Positions 25,133 through 33,312 of a stretch of DNA of 64,000 bases are shown in pieces. The stretch's first letter is position 1; the number at the start of each line of letters is the position of its first letter. The notes under the pieces were generated by a model. It was not told the origin of the DNA. It saw only the letters and a program-made list of their open reading frames with translations, and did no database searches. The translations under genes and the position numbers were made by a program. This DNA comes from CAHJXG01 sp965277495 (GTDB taxonomy: Bacteria > Pseudomonadota > Alphaproteobacteria > Acetobacterales > Acetobacteraceae), in the NCBI GenBank assembly GCA_965277495.1, contig OZ255824.1, positions 1,674,001-1,738,000 on the forward strand. Direction: 5' to 3'.

Positions 25133-26409
25133 GCCCGCTCCAACTGCCGCAACGGCAACGGCTGCCCTTCCTGGATGTCGGAAAACGACGCGAACTGGCC
25201 GAGGTAGTGCGAATGCGCCCGCTCCCACGCGGCCTCGTCCGGCAAGCCAAACAGCCGGCGGTAGTCCGGCGAGCTCGGATACGGATAGAGCGGCACCGGG
25301 TCGTTCGCCCAGACGCCCGCCGCCCGCAGCCGGTCCCGCCAGGCTACGACCAAGGCCGCGTCGTCGCCTTGGGTTTCCAACAGGTTGGCCTGCACGAACG
25401 GCACGTGCCGGCGCGCCAGGATCAGCAAATCCGCCAGCTCGTCGGTCGTCAGCTTGCAGCGTTTGTCGAGCGCGGCACGGCCATCCTCGGTCAGGCTCTC
25501 GACCCCGGCCTCGATCGACACGCACCCGGACGCGCCGAGCAGCGCCAGCATCTCGGGTTTCCACAAGTCGATCCGGGTCTGCACCCCGAACTCGATGCGA
25601 CGGTGCACCAGCGACTCCAGCAAAGCGCGCTGCGGCAGGAAGATCTCGTCGATAAAATACAGATACTCCACACCCTGGGCGATCAGTCCGTCGATCTCCG
25701 CCAGCAAGGGCGGCAAGTCACGCCGGCGATACTTGTCGCGGAAGTCGATCTTCGCGCAGAAACTGCACGAATACGGGCACCCGCGCGAGGCTTCGACCTC
25801 GGCGCCCAGGCCGGTTGCCGGACGGTCGAACCGATGGTGATGGTGATGGTGCCGCCGCACCCATTCGTCCGGCCAGGCCAGCGGCGCGAGGTCAACGAAC
25901 CGTCCAGCCTGCGGCCCGCCCGCCTGGCGCAGCGCGCCGCCCTCAAGGACCGCAGTGCCGGGCACGACGCCGCCGGCCCCGCCCGCCGCCAGGGCCGCCA
26001 CGACCTCCTCGCATTCGCCCAGCACGACGACGTCGACGCCCAGCTTGCGCAGCACGGCTGCCGGCGTCGCCGAGCCGTGCGGGCCGACCGCAACCGTCCG
26101 CCCGGCCATGCCTCCAAGCGCATCCAGCAGTTCCCGCGGCACTCGCAGTTCCGGCGGGGCGCAGCGCCAGAACAAATAGCTCGGCGCGGTCGCGACCACC
26201 GTCATCGCCGGGCCGAACTCGCGGACCTGACGGGCCATTTCGGCATAGGACTGCGCCATCAGATGCCCGTCCAGCAACAGGACCTCATGCCCCGCCCCTT
26301 CGAGCAAAGCCCGGCAATAGCCGAGCTCCAGCGGCAGATGCGGCTCGCGGCAGCCGAAATAGATGCTGCCCTCGAACGTCCAGGGTGGATTGAGCAGCGC
26401 GACCTTCAT
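25117..26409 (-). CDS. cobalamin-binding-type radical SAM enzyme of a glycan cassette
   Basis: Radical SAM protein with an N-terminal B12-binding-like domain. The 4Fe-4S motif is C211-x3-C215-x2-C218 (CPYSCSFC). The N-terminal 130 residues have a Rossmann-like layout (MKVALLNPPWTFEGS, LLLDGHLM at 45-51), but the classical DxHxxG is only partly kept. Six consecutive histidines occupy residues 187-192, just before the cluster motif. From memory it resembles the family found in a conserved rhizobial oligosaccharide cassette. A methylation or rearrangement of a sugar is plausible. The gene overlaps the epimerase stop. Confidence 0.8.
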   Translation of the reverse strand: MKVALLNPPWTFEGSIYFGCREPHLPLELGYCRALLEGAGHEVLLLDGHLMAQSYAEMARQVREFGPAMTVVATAPSYLFWRCAPPELRVPRELLDALGGMAGRTVAVGPHGSATPAAVLRKLGVDVVVLGECEEVVAALAAGGAGGVVPGTAVLEGGALRQAGGPQAGRFVDLAPLAWPDEWVRRHHHHHHRFDRPATGLGAEVEASRGCPYSCSFCAKIDFRDKYRRRDLPPLLAEIDGLIAQGVEYLYFIDEIFLPQRALLESLVHRRIEFGVQTRIDLWKPEMLALLGASGCVSIEAGVESLTEDGRAALDKRCKLTTDELADLLILARRHVPFVQANLLETQGDDAALVVAWRDRLRAAGVWANDPVPLYPYPSSPDYRRLFGLPDEAAWERAHSHYLGQFASFSDIQEGQPLPLRQLERACRTD

Positions 26410-27497
26410 GCGGCCCCGCCGGCCTCGGCCACCGCCGCCTGCCGCCGCGGACGTTCCATCGCGATCCAGTGGGCCAGCCGCTGCAAGCCGTCGCGCCATC
26501 CAATCGCCGGACGCAGCCCAAGCGCCGCCGCAGCACGGCGCGTATCGGCCACGAAATAGCGCTGGTCCCCGGGACGCCACTCCGAAAACCGCAAGTCGGC
26601 CGGACGCCCGGTGATCTCGGCGATCTCCGCAAGAATCTGCAGCAAAGTCACCGCGTTGGCCGGGCCGCCGCCGAGGTTGAACGCCTCGCCCGACACCTGG
26701 CCGATCCGCTCCCATGCGGCGATGTAGGCGTCCACGGCGTCGTCGACATACAGCACGTCCCGCACCTGGCGCCCGTCGCCGTAGATGCTGATCGGACGGC
26801 CCGCCTGCACGGAATACAGGAAATGCGCGAGCCAGCCTTGATCCTCAGTGCCCAATTGCCGCGGACCATAGATGCAGCTCATGCGCAGGACGCAGGCCGG
26901 CACGCCGAAGCCGCGGGCGTAGTCCAGCACATACTGGTCGGCGGCGCCCTTCGAGCAGCCATAGGGCGTGTAGAAACTTAGCGGACGGCCCTCGCCGACG
27001 CCATGGCCGCGGATGGCCGGGTCGGTGGGCAGATAGGCATCGCCGTCCCGTGCCAAAGGAATGTCGGCGAGGTTGCCGTAAACCTTGTTGGTGCTCGCGA
27101 ACACCAGCGGCGGCGGCGTGGGTTGCCGCCGCAGCGCCTCCAGCACGAAGAACGTGCCGCGCAGGTTCACGTCGAAATCCTGCTCGGGATCGGACAGGCT
27201 CGTGGTCACGGCGACCTGCGCCGCCATATGGAACACCGCGCAGGCGCCACCGACGGCCCGTTCCAACGCCGGGCGGTCGCGCAGGTCGGCGATGACGGCG
27301 GTGATGCGGCGGGGATGGCGGCGGCGCAGCCATGCGAGGTTGGCGTCGACGCCGGGCCGCGCCAATGCATCATAAACCAGCACATCATGGCCCTCGCCCG
27401 CCAGCCGGTCCGCGAGGTTGCTGCCGATGAAGCCCGCGCCGCCAGTAATCAGGATGGGACGGCGGTCGATATGACGGTCGATGCTGGGCATCCTCAT
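26406..27497 (-). CDS. NAD-dependent sugar epimerase/dehydratase, CDP-tyvelose-epimerase-like
   Basis: Extended SDR enzyme that changes a nucleotide sugar. The NAD motif ITGGAGFIGSN is at residues 17-27; the catalytic tyrosine and lysine are in PYGCSKGAAD; FASTNKVYG and RMSCIYGPRQLGTEDQGW are very like CDP-paratose 2-epimerases. Length 363 aa. It starts four bases inside the end of the second epimerase gene. The true sugar substrate is not known. Confidence 0.85.
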   Translation of the reverse strand: MRMPSIDRHIDRRPILITGGAGFIGSNLADRLAGEGHDVLVYDALARPGVDANLAWLRRRHPRRITAVIADLRDRPALERAVGGACAVFHMAAQVAVTTSLSDPEQDFDVNLRGTFFVLEALRRQPTPPPLVFASTNKVYGNLADIPLARDGDAYLPTDPAIRGHGVGEGRPLSFYTPYGCSKGAADQYVLDYARGFGVPACVLRMSCIYGPRQLGTEDQGWLAHFLYSVQAGRPISIYGDGRQVRDVLYVDDAVDAYIAAWERIGQVSGEAFNLGGGPANAVTLLQILAEIAEITGRPADLRFSEWRPGDQRYFVADTRRAAAALGLRPAIGWRDGLQRLAHWIAMERPRRQAAVAEAGGAA

Positions 27498-28606
27498 GCG
27501 ACGAGGCCGCGCCGCTCGAGTTCCCGCCGCGCGTCGTGCACGCGGTCTTCGGCCTCCTGCGCGCGCACCCAGTCGGCGAGTTCGCCCAGGCTGTCGCCAA
27601 AGGTCCGCCGCGGCTCGAAGCCCAGCACCTCGCGCGCCAGGCGGATATCGGCGAAGCAGTGGCGGATGTCGCCGACGCGGGCCTTGCCCATCACCTCCGG
27701 CGTCAAATGCGGCACGCCCATCGCGGTCGCCAGCGCCGCGCCGACCTCGAGGATGCTCACGTCGCGCCCGCTCGCGATGTTGAACACCTGGCCCGGCGCG
27801 TCCGGATGCTCGAGCGCCAGGATGAACGCCCGCGCGATATCGTCGACGTGGATGAAATCGCGGCGCTGCGCCCCGTCCTCGAACACCATCGGCCGCTCCC
27901 GGTTCAGCAGCCTTGAGGCGAAGATGGCCAGCACGCCGGTGTAGGGGTTGGACAGCGCCTGGCCCGGCCCATAGACGTTGAACAGCCGCAGCGCCACGCC
28001 CTGCATGCCATAGGCCGGCGCCACCGTCAGCGTCAGCCGTTCCTGCACGTACTTCGTCAGCGCATACACGGACGCGAGGTTGGGTCGCTTCGACTCCGGC
28101 GTCGGCACCGGCGTCAGCGCGCCGCCGTCGGGCGCAACCGGGTCCCAGCCGCTCGCCAGCCGCTGCGCCGGGCGCACTACGTCGTCCATGCGCTCGCCGT
28201 CGGCGGTGCGATAAAGGCCCTCGCCATACACGCTCATGGAGCTCGCGACGACGACGCGGGCGACCGGGCGGTCGATCAGCGCCTGGAACAGCACGGCGGT
28301 GCCATGGTCGTTCACCGACACGTAGCGGTCGATCGCATACATGCTCTGGCCGACGCCGACCTCGGCCGCCAGGTGGATCACGTTGTCCACGCCGTCCAGC
28401 GCCGCCGAGACCCGGTCGAGGTCGCGCACGTCGGCGCGGATCAGCTCGACGTGGCCCAGCACGCTGTCGCGGACGGCGCCGCGGGCGTGGACCTGGTCGA
28501 TCAGGCTATCGAGGACACGGACCTCATACCCACGCCGCAGCAGGGCGCGCGCAACATGGCAACCGATGAATCCTGCCCCGCCTGTAACCAGCACCCGTGT
28601 CGTCAT
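27494..28606 (-). CDS. NAD-dependent sugar epimerase/dehydratase
   Basis: Extended SDR enzyme of the UDP-glucose 4-epimerase/dTDP-glucose dehydratase group, 370 aa. TGGAGFIGCH (residues 8-17) binds NAD, ASSMSVYGEGLY and YALTK give the catalytic Ser and Tyr/Lys, and FNVYGPGQALSNPYTG is the sugar-binding strand. It is the first gene of the leftward cassette, so the promoter should lie in 28607-28769, a visibly less GC-rich stretch with no gene. Confidence 0.86.
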   Translation of the reverse strand: MTTRVLVTGGAGFIGCHVARALLRRGYEVRVLDSLIDQVHARGAVRDSVLGHVELIRADVRDLDRVSAALDGVDNVIHLAAEVGVGQSMYAIDRYVSVNDHGTAVLFQALIDRPVARVVVASSMSVYGEGLYRTADGERMDDVVRPAQRLASGWDPVAPDGGALTPVPTPESKRPNLASVYALTKYVQERLTLTVAPAYGMQGVALRLFNVYGPGQALSNPYTGVLAIFASRLLNRERPMVFEDGAQRRDFIHVDDIARAFILALEHPDAPGQVFNIASGRDVSILEVGAALATAMGVPHLTPEVMGKARVGDIRHCFADIRLAREVLGFEPRRTFGDSLGELADWVRAQEAEDRVHDARRELERRGLVA

Positions 28607-28769
28607 GCGCGCCGAGTCTCCCCAAACATCATGTCTTCAAACCACGAAAGCATGGCTTGCCAAGGCGTGATCATCTACAAACGCCACCTAAATGCGTCGA
28701 AACCGTTTCAAGTTGGTCACGTTCTCGTGAGGTGAAAATAACCGCTCAAGCGGTCCATGCCGGGACTTC

Positions 28770-30752
28770 CTATTCCGCTGCGACAAAGCTGACCAGTTCC
28801 GCCCCGTCGTCCACCAGGTCGCCCGGCGCCGCCCGCACTGCGTCCACCACGCCGGCACGCGGAGCCGCGAGCCGCATCTGCACCTTCATGGCTTCCAGCA
28901 CCAACAGCACGTCGCCGCGCGCGACGGTATCGCCGGGCCGCACCAGCACGTCGACGACCCGGCCCGGCATCGGCGCCATCAGCCGGTCGCCGCCCGCCGT
29001 ATCCGCCAGCGCGGACGCCAGCGGGTCCACCAGGACCAGCTCGTGGTTGGTGCCGTCCAGGATCACGGTCAGCCTGTCGCCCTGGCGGATGACCGGGGCC
29101 GCGCGGTGGACGCCGCCAATCGCCGCGCCATGCGCCTCGATGCTGCCGCCGGGCAGGTCGAGGCGAACCGAGCCGTCGGACCGGGGATGCGCACGGACGG
29201 CATGAACCGCGTCGCCATCTGCCAGCAGCAGGTCCTGGTAGCCGTCGCCGTTCATCCGCCACGCCGTCGCCAGGTTCCATGGCGAGTGCGGGTCGTGGCT
29301 GCGCGCGGCAGCGGCCTCCGTCGTTTCCGCACGTTGGCGCAGCACGTCCAGCGCGGCGGCGGCTAGCGCGATGGCCGGGGCCGGTTCGGGCTCCGGCAGC
29401 AGCGCCGCGCCGTGCCGGGCGATGAAACCGGTGTCGAGCTCGGCGGCGGCGAACGCTGGATGCTCGGCGATGCGGCGCAATAGGCCGAGGTTGGTCTGCA
29501 CGCCGACCACCTCGTAGTCCGACAGCGCCCGGTTGAGCCGGCGCACCGCCGCAGGCCGGTCCTGGTCCCAGACAATCAGCTTGGCGATCATGGGATCGTA
29601 ATGGACGCTGATGGCATCGCCGGCCCGCACCCCGGTGTCGACGCGGACATGGGCGGTCTCAGCCGGCGGACGCAGGTGCGCCAGCGTGCCGACCGCCGGC
29701 ATGAAATCGCGGCCGGGGTCCTCGGCATACACGCGCACCTCGATCGCGTGGCCGTCGATGCGCAACTGGTCCTGGCTCAGCGGCAATGGCGCGCCATTCG
29801 CCACGGAAAGCTGCCACTCGACCAGGTCCTGCCCGGTGATCATCTCGGTCACGGGGTGCTCGACCTGCAGCCGGGTGTTCATCTCCATGAAGAAGAAGTC
29901 GTCACCCTCGACGATGAACTCGACGGTCCCCGCGCCGACATAGCCGATGGCGCTGGCGGCGGCGCAGGCGGCCTCGCCCATGCTGGCCCGGCGCGCGGGG
30001 TCCATGCCGGGGGCCGGAGCCTCCTCGACGACCTTTTGGTGCCGGCGCTGGATCGAGCAGTCCCGCTCGAACAGGCTCACGACGTTGCCATGGCTGTCGG
30101 CGAACACCTGGATTTCGATGTGGCGCGGACGGGTCAAATAGCGTTCGATCAGCACAGTGTCGTCGCCGAAGCTGGATCGGGCCTCGCCTTTGGCCAGGGC
30201 CAGCGCCTCGTTGAACCCAGCCGCGTCCTCCACGACCCGCATGCCCTTGCCGCCGCCGCCGGCGCTCGCCTTGATCAGCACGGGATAGCCGATGCGCGCG
30301 GCCTCGCGGGCCAGATGCGCCGGGTCCTGGTTGCCGCCGTGATAGCCCGGCACCAACGGCACCCCGGCCCGCTCCATCAACGACTTGGCGGCGGATTTGC
30401 TGCCCATCGCGCGGATGGCGGCGGGCGGCGGGCCGATGAACACCAGGCCGGCGTCGGCGCAGGCGGCAGCGAACTCGGCGTTCTCGCTGAGGAAGCCATA
30501 GCCGGGATGGACGGCCTGCGCACCGGAGCGCCGTGCGGCGTCGAGGATGCGGTCGATGTTGAGATAGCTGTCGCGCGCCGGGGCCGGGCCGATCAAATAG
30601 GCCGTGTCGGCCATGGCGACGTGCCGCGCGCCCGCGTCCGCCTCCGAATACACCGCAACCGTGCGGATGCCGACGCGCCGGGCGGTGCGGATGACCCGGC
30701 AGGCGATCTCGCCGCGGTTGGCGATTAGGATGGTGCCGAACATGCCCGTCAC
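28770..30752 (-). CDS. mccA: 3-methylcrotonyl-CoA carboxylase alpha (biotin) subunit
   Basis: Biotin-dependent acyl-CoA carboxylase subunit of leucine breakdown. In order: biotin carboxylase domain (ILIANRGEIACRVIRTARR, ATP-grasp loop KASAGGGGKGMRVV, about residues 1-450), a linker, and the biotinyl domain whose Lys is in EAMKVQ near residue 620. Length 660 aa suits MccA better than the longer pyruvate-type enzymes. Start GTG 30752 overlaps the mccB stop (GTGA); an ATG at 30743 is also possible. Propionyl-CoA or geranyl-CoA as substrate is not excluded. Confidence 0.86.
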   Translation of the reverse strand: MTGMFGTILIANRGEIACRVIRTARRVGIRTVAVYSEADAGARHVAMADTAYLIGPAPARDSYLNIDRILDAARRSGAQAVHPGYGFLSENAEFAAACADAGLVFIGPPPAAIRAMGSKSAAKSLMERAGVPLVPGYHGGNQDPAHLAREAARIGYPVLIKASAGGGGKGMRVVEDAAGFNEALALAKGEARSSFGDDTVLIERYLTRPRHIEIQVFADSHGNVVSLFERDCSIQRRHQKVVEEAPAPGMDPARRASMGEAACAAASAIGYVGAGTVEFIVEGDDFFFMEMNTRLQVEHPVTEMITGQDLVEWQLSVANGAPLPLSQDQLRIDGHAIEVRVYAEDPGRDFMPAVGTLAHLRPPAETAHVRVDTGVRAGDAISVHYDPMIAKLIVWDQDRPAAVRRLNRALSDYEVVGVQTNLGLLRRIAEHPAFAAAELDTGFIARHGAALLPEPEPAPAIALAAAALDVLRQRAETTEAAAARSHDPHSPWNLATAWRMNGDGYQDLLLADGDAVHAVRAHPRSDGSVRLDLPGGSIEAHGAAIGGVHRAAPVIRQGDRLTVILDGTNHELVLVDPLASALADTAGGDRLMAPMPGRVVDVLVRPGDTVARGDVLLVLEAMKVQMRLAAPRAGVVDAVRAAPGDLVDDGAELVSFVAAE

Positions 30753-32356
30753 ATCCGGAACAGGCCAAAGCGCGTCGGTTCGACCGGCGCATTCAGGCTG
30801 GCGGACAGGCCCAGCCCGAGGACCAACCGCGTGTCGACGGGGTCGATGACGCCATCGTCCCAGAGCCGCGCGCTGGAATAGTACGGGTTGCCCTGCGCCT
30901 CGTATTGCGCCTCGATCGGCGCCTTGAACGCGGCTTCATCCTCCGCGGACCAGGCCTTGCCCTGTCCTTCCAGGTTGTCCCGCCGCAACGTGGCGAGCAC
31001 GGAGGCCGCCTGCACGCCGCCCATGACCGAGATGCGCGCGTTGGGCCACATCCACAGGAACCGCGGCGAGTAGGCGCGCCCGCACATGCCGTAGTTGCCG
31101 GCGCCGAAGCTGCCGCCCACCACGACAGTGAACTTCGGCACGTTCGCCGTGGCGACCGCGGTCACCATCTTGGCGCCATCCTTGGCAATGCCGCCGCTTT
31201 CGTATTTCCGGCCGACCATGAAGCCGGTGATGTTCTGCAGGAACACCAGCGGGATGCCGCGCTGGGCGCATAGCTCGATGAAGTGCGCCCCCTTCTGCGC
31301 GCTCTCGCTGAACAGGATGCCGTTGTTGGCGACGATCCCGACCGGGTAGCCCCAGATGCGGGCGAAACCGGTCACCAGGGTCGCGCCATACAGCCGCTTG
31401 AACTCGTCGAGCTCGGACCCGTCCACGATGCGCGCGATCAATGACCGCACGTCATACGGCTCCCGCATGTCGGCGGGGACGATGCCATACAGGTCCTCCG
31501 CCGGGAAAAGCGGCTCGCGCGGCGGCTGCAGGTCGAGCATGGGCCGCTTCACGCTGTTCAGCGCGCCGACGATGCGCCGGGTGATGCCGAGTGCGTCGGC
31601 GTCGTTCTCGGCCAGGTGGTCGGTGACCCCGCTCACCCGGCTGTGCAGCTCGCCGCCGCCGAGGTCCTCCGCCGTCACCACTTCGCCGGTCGCAGCTTTC
31701 ACCAATGGCGGGCCGGCCAGGAAGATGGTGCCCTGGTTGCGCACGATGACGCTCTGGTCCGACATCGCCGGCACGTAGGCGCCGCCGGCGGTGCAGCTCC
31801 CCATCACGACGGCGACCTGTGGGATGCCCGCGGCGGACATCTGCGCCTGATTGTAGAAAATGCGGCCGAAGTGGTCGCGGTCGGGGAACACCTCGTCCTG
31901 GTTCGGCAGGTTCGCGCCGCCGCTGTCGACCAGATAGATGCAAGGCAGCCGGTTCTGCTGCGCGATCTCCTGCGCGCGCAGGTGCTTCTTCACCGTCATC
32001 GGGAAATAGGTCCCGCCCTTCACCGTCGCGTCGTTCGCCACCACGACGCACTCGCGCCCGGCGATGCGGCCGATGCCGGTGATGATCCCAGCCGCCGGGA
32101 TGTCGCCGCCATACAGCCCATGCGCCGCCAGTTGCGACAGTTCGAGGAACGGGCTGCCGGGGTCGATCAGCGTGCGCACCCGGTCGCGCGGCAACAGCTT
32201 GCCGCGTCCGGTGTGGCGATTCCGGGACGCCTCGCCGCCGCCCAGCCGAACTTGGTCCACGACGCGGCGCAGGTCCTGCACCAGGGCCGACATCCGCTCC
32301 CGGTTGGCGGCGAACGCCGGGGACCGCGGGTCGACGCCGCCGTCGAGCGCCGTCAT
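30749..32356 (-). CDS. mccB: 3-methylcrotonyl-CoA carboxylase beta subunit
   Basis: Carboxyltransferase subunit that passes the carboxyl group from biotin to the acyl-CoA. The crotonase-type fold is marked by GRGKLLPRDRVRTLIDPGSPFLE, the acyl-CoA motif GSCTAGGAYVPAMSD, and GGSFGAGNYGMCGRAYSPRF. At 535 aa it has exactly the expected MccB size. The open frame runs on upstream in mmsB shadow sequence; the ATG at 32356 gives the usual beginning. It lies between mmsB and mccA in one leftward operon. Confidence 0.88.
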   Translation of the reverse strand: MTALDGGVDPRSPAFAANRERMSALVQDLRRVVDQVRLGGGEASRNRHTGRGKLLPRDRVRTLIDPGSPFLELSQLAAHGLYGGDIPAAGIITGIGRIAGRECVVVANDATVKGGTYFPMTVKKHLRAQEIAQQNRLPCIYLVDSGGANLPNQDEVFPDRDHFGRIFYNQAQMSAAGIPQVAVVMGSCTAGGAYVPAMSDQSVIVRNQGTIFLAGPPLVKAATGEVVTAEDLGGGELHSRVSGVTDHLAENDADALGITRRIVGALNSVKRPMLDLQPPREPLFPAEDLYGIVPADMREPYDVRSLIARIVDGSELDEFKRLYGATLVTGFARIWGYPVGIVANNGILFSESAQKGAHFIELCAQRGIPLVFLQNITGFMVGRKYESGGIAKDGAKMVTAVATANVPKFTVVVGGSFGAGNYGMCGRAYSPRFLWMWPNARISVMGGVQAASVLATLRRDNLEGQGKAWSAEDEAAFKAPIEAQYEAQGNPYYSSARLWDDGVIDPVDTRLVLGLGLSASLNAPVEPTRFGLFRM

Positions 32357-32400
32357 CGCGGCAGCCGTTGAGGAGTCGCGGGATAGGTCATGCCGCCGTT

Positions 32401-33300
32401 CTAGCGGCCCAACTGCCCCGCAAGCAACGCACGCGCCGCGACCGAGAAGTCCTTGTCGCCCATCCCGAGCTCCTGCAGCCGTTGGTAGGCCGCCCGCGCA
32501 TGCTCGCCCAGCACGCCCGCCGCCCCGGTCGCCGCTGCCGCATCCGTCGCGAGCGTCAGGTCCTTCAGCATCAGCGCGGCGGCGAAACCGGCCTGGTAGC
32601 CACGGTTGGCGGGCGACGCCGGCACCGGACCGGGCACCGGGCAATACGACGTCAGCGACCAGCATTGCCCGGAGGCGGTCGAACTGATGTCGAACAGCGC
32701 CTGCGCCGAGAGGCCGAGCTTGTCCGCCAGCGCGAACGCCTCCGACACGGCCAGCATGGAGATGCCGAGGATCAGGTTGTTGCAGACCTTCGCCGCCTGC
32801 CCGGCCCCCGCCTCGCCGGCGAGCACGATGGTCTTGCCCATCGCCTGCAGCACCGGCTGCGCCCGGTCGAACGCGGCCTGGGCGCCGCCGGCCATGAAGG
32901 TCAGGGTTCCCGCCGTTGCGCCCGACACGCCGCCGGACACCGGAGCATCCAGCATGGCAAAACCGCGCGATATCGCCTGTTCCGCCATGTCCCGCGCGGT
33001 GGCGACGTCGATGGTCGAGCAATCGATCAGCAACGCTCCCGGCGACGCCCGCGCGAACACGCCATCGTCGGCGGTGAGCACCTCGCGCACGTGCTGCCCG
33101 GCCGGCAGCATGGTGATGACGGTGCCTGCGCCATCCGCCGCCTCGGCGACGGACCCGGCCACGGCACCGCCGGCTGCGGCCAATGCGGCCCGGGCCGCGT
33201 CGACCCGGTCATAGCCGCGGACGCTGTGCCCGGCACGCACCAAGTTGGCCGCCATCGGGCCGCCCATGTTGCCCAATCCGATGAACCCGATCTGCGCCAT
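32401..33300 (-). CDS. mmsB: 3-hydroxyisobutyrate dehydrogenase
   Basis: NAD-dependent enzyme of valine breakdown and member of the beta-hydroxyacid dehydrogenase family. The dinucleotide motif IGFIGLGNMGGPMA is at residues 4-17, the substrate loop DAPVSGGVSGATAGTL around 118-135, and the catalytic Lys in AKVCNNLILG around 168. Length 299 aa. It precedes mccB by 44 bases on the same strand, in keeping with a branched-chain amino-acid degradation unit. Confidence 0.88.
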   Translation of the reverse strand: MAQIGFIGLGNMGGPMAANLVRAGHSVRGYDRVDAARAALAAAGGAVAGSVAEAADGAGTVITMLPAGQHVREVLTADDGVFARASPGALLIDCSTIDVATARDMAEQAISRGFAMLDAPVSGGVSGATAGTLTFMAGGAQAAFDRAQPVLQAMGKTIVLAGEAGAGQAAKVCNNLILGISMLAVSEAFALADKLGLSAQALFDISSTASGQCWSLTSYCPVPGPVPASPANRGYQAGFAAALMLKDLTLATDAAAATGAAGVLGEHARAAYQRLQELGMGDKDFSVAARALLAGQLGR

Positions 33301-33312
33301 GGCCTGCTCCCG

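Noticed and set aside
25834..25851. Engineered His-tag
   Set aside because: The six His codons are inside a natural gene, mid-protein, with no vector sequence nearby.
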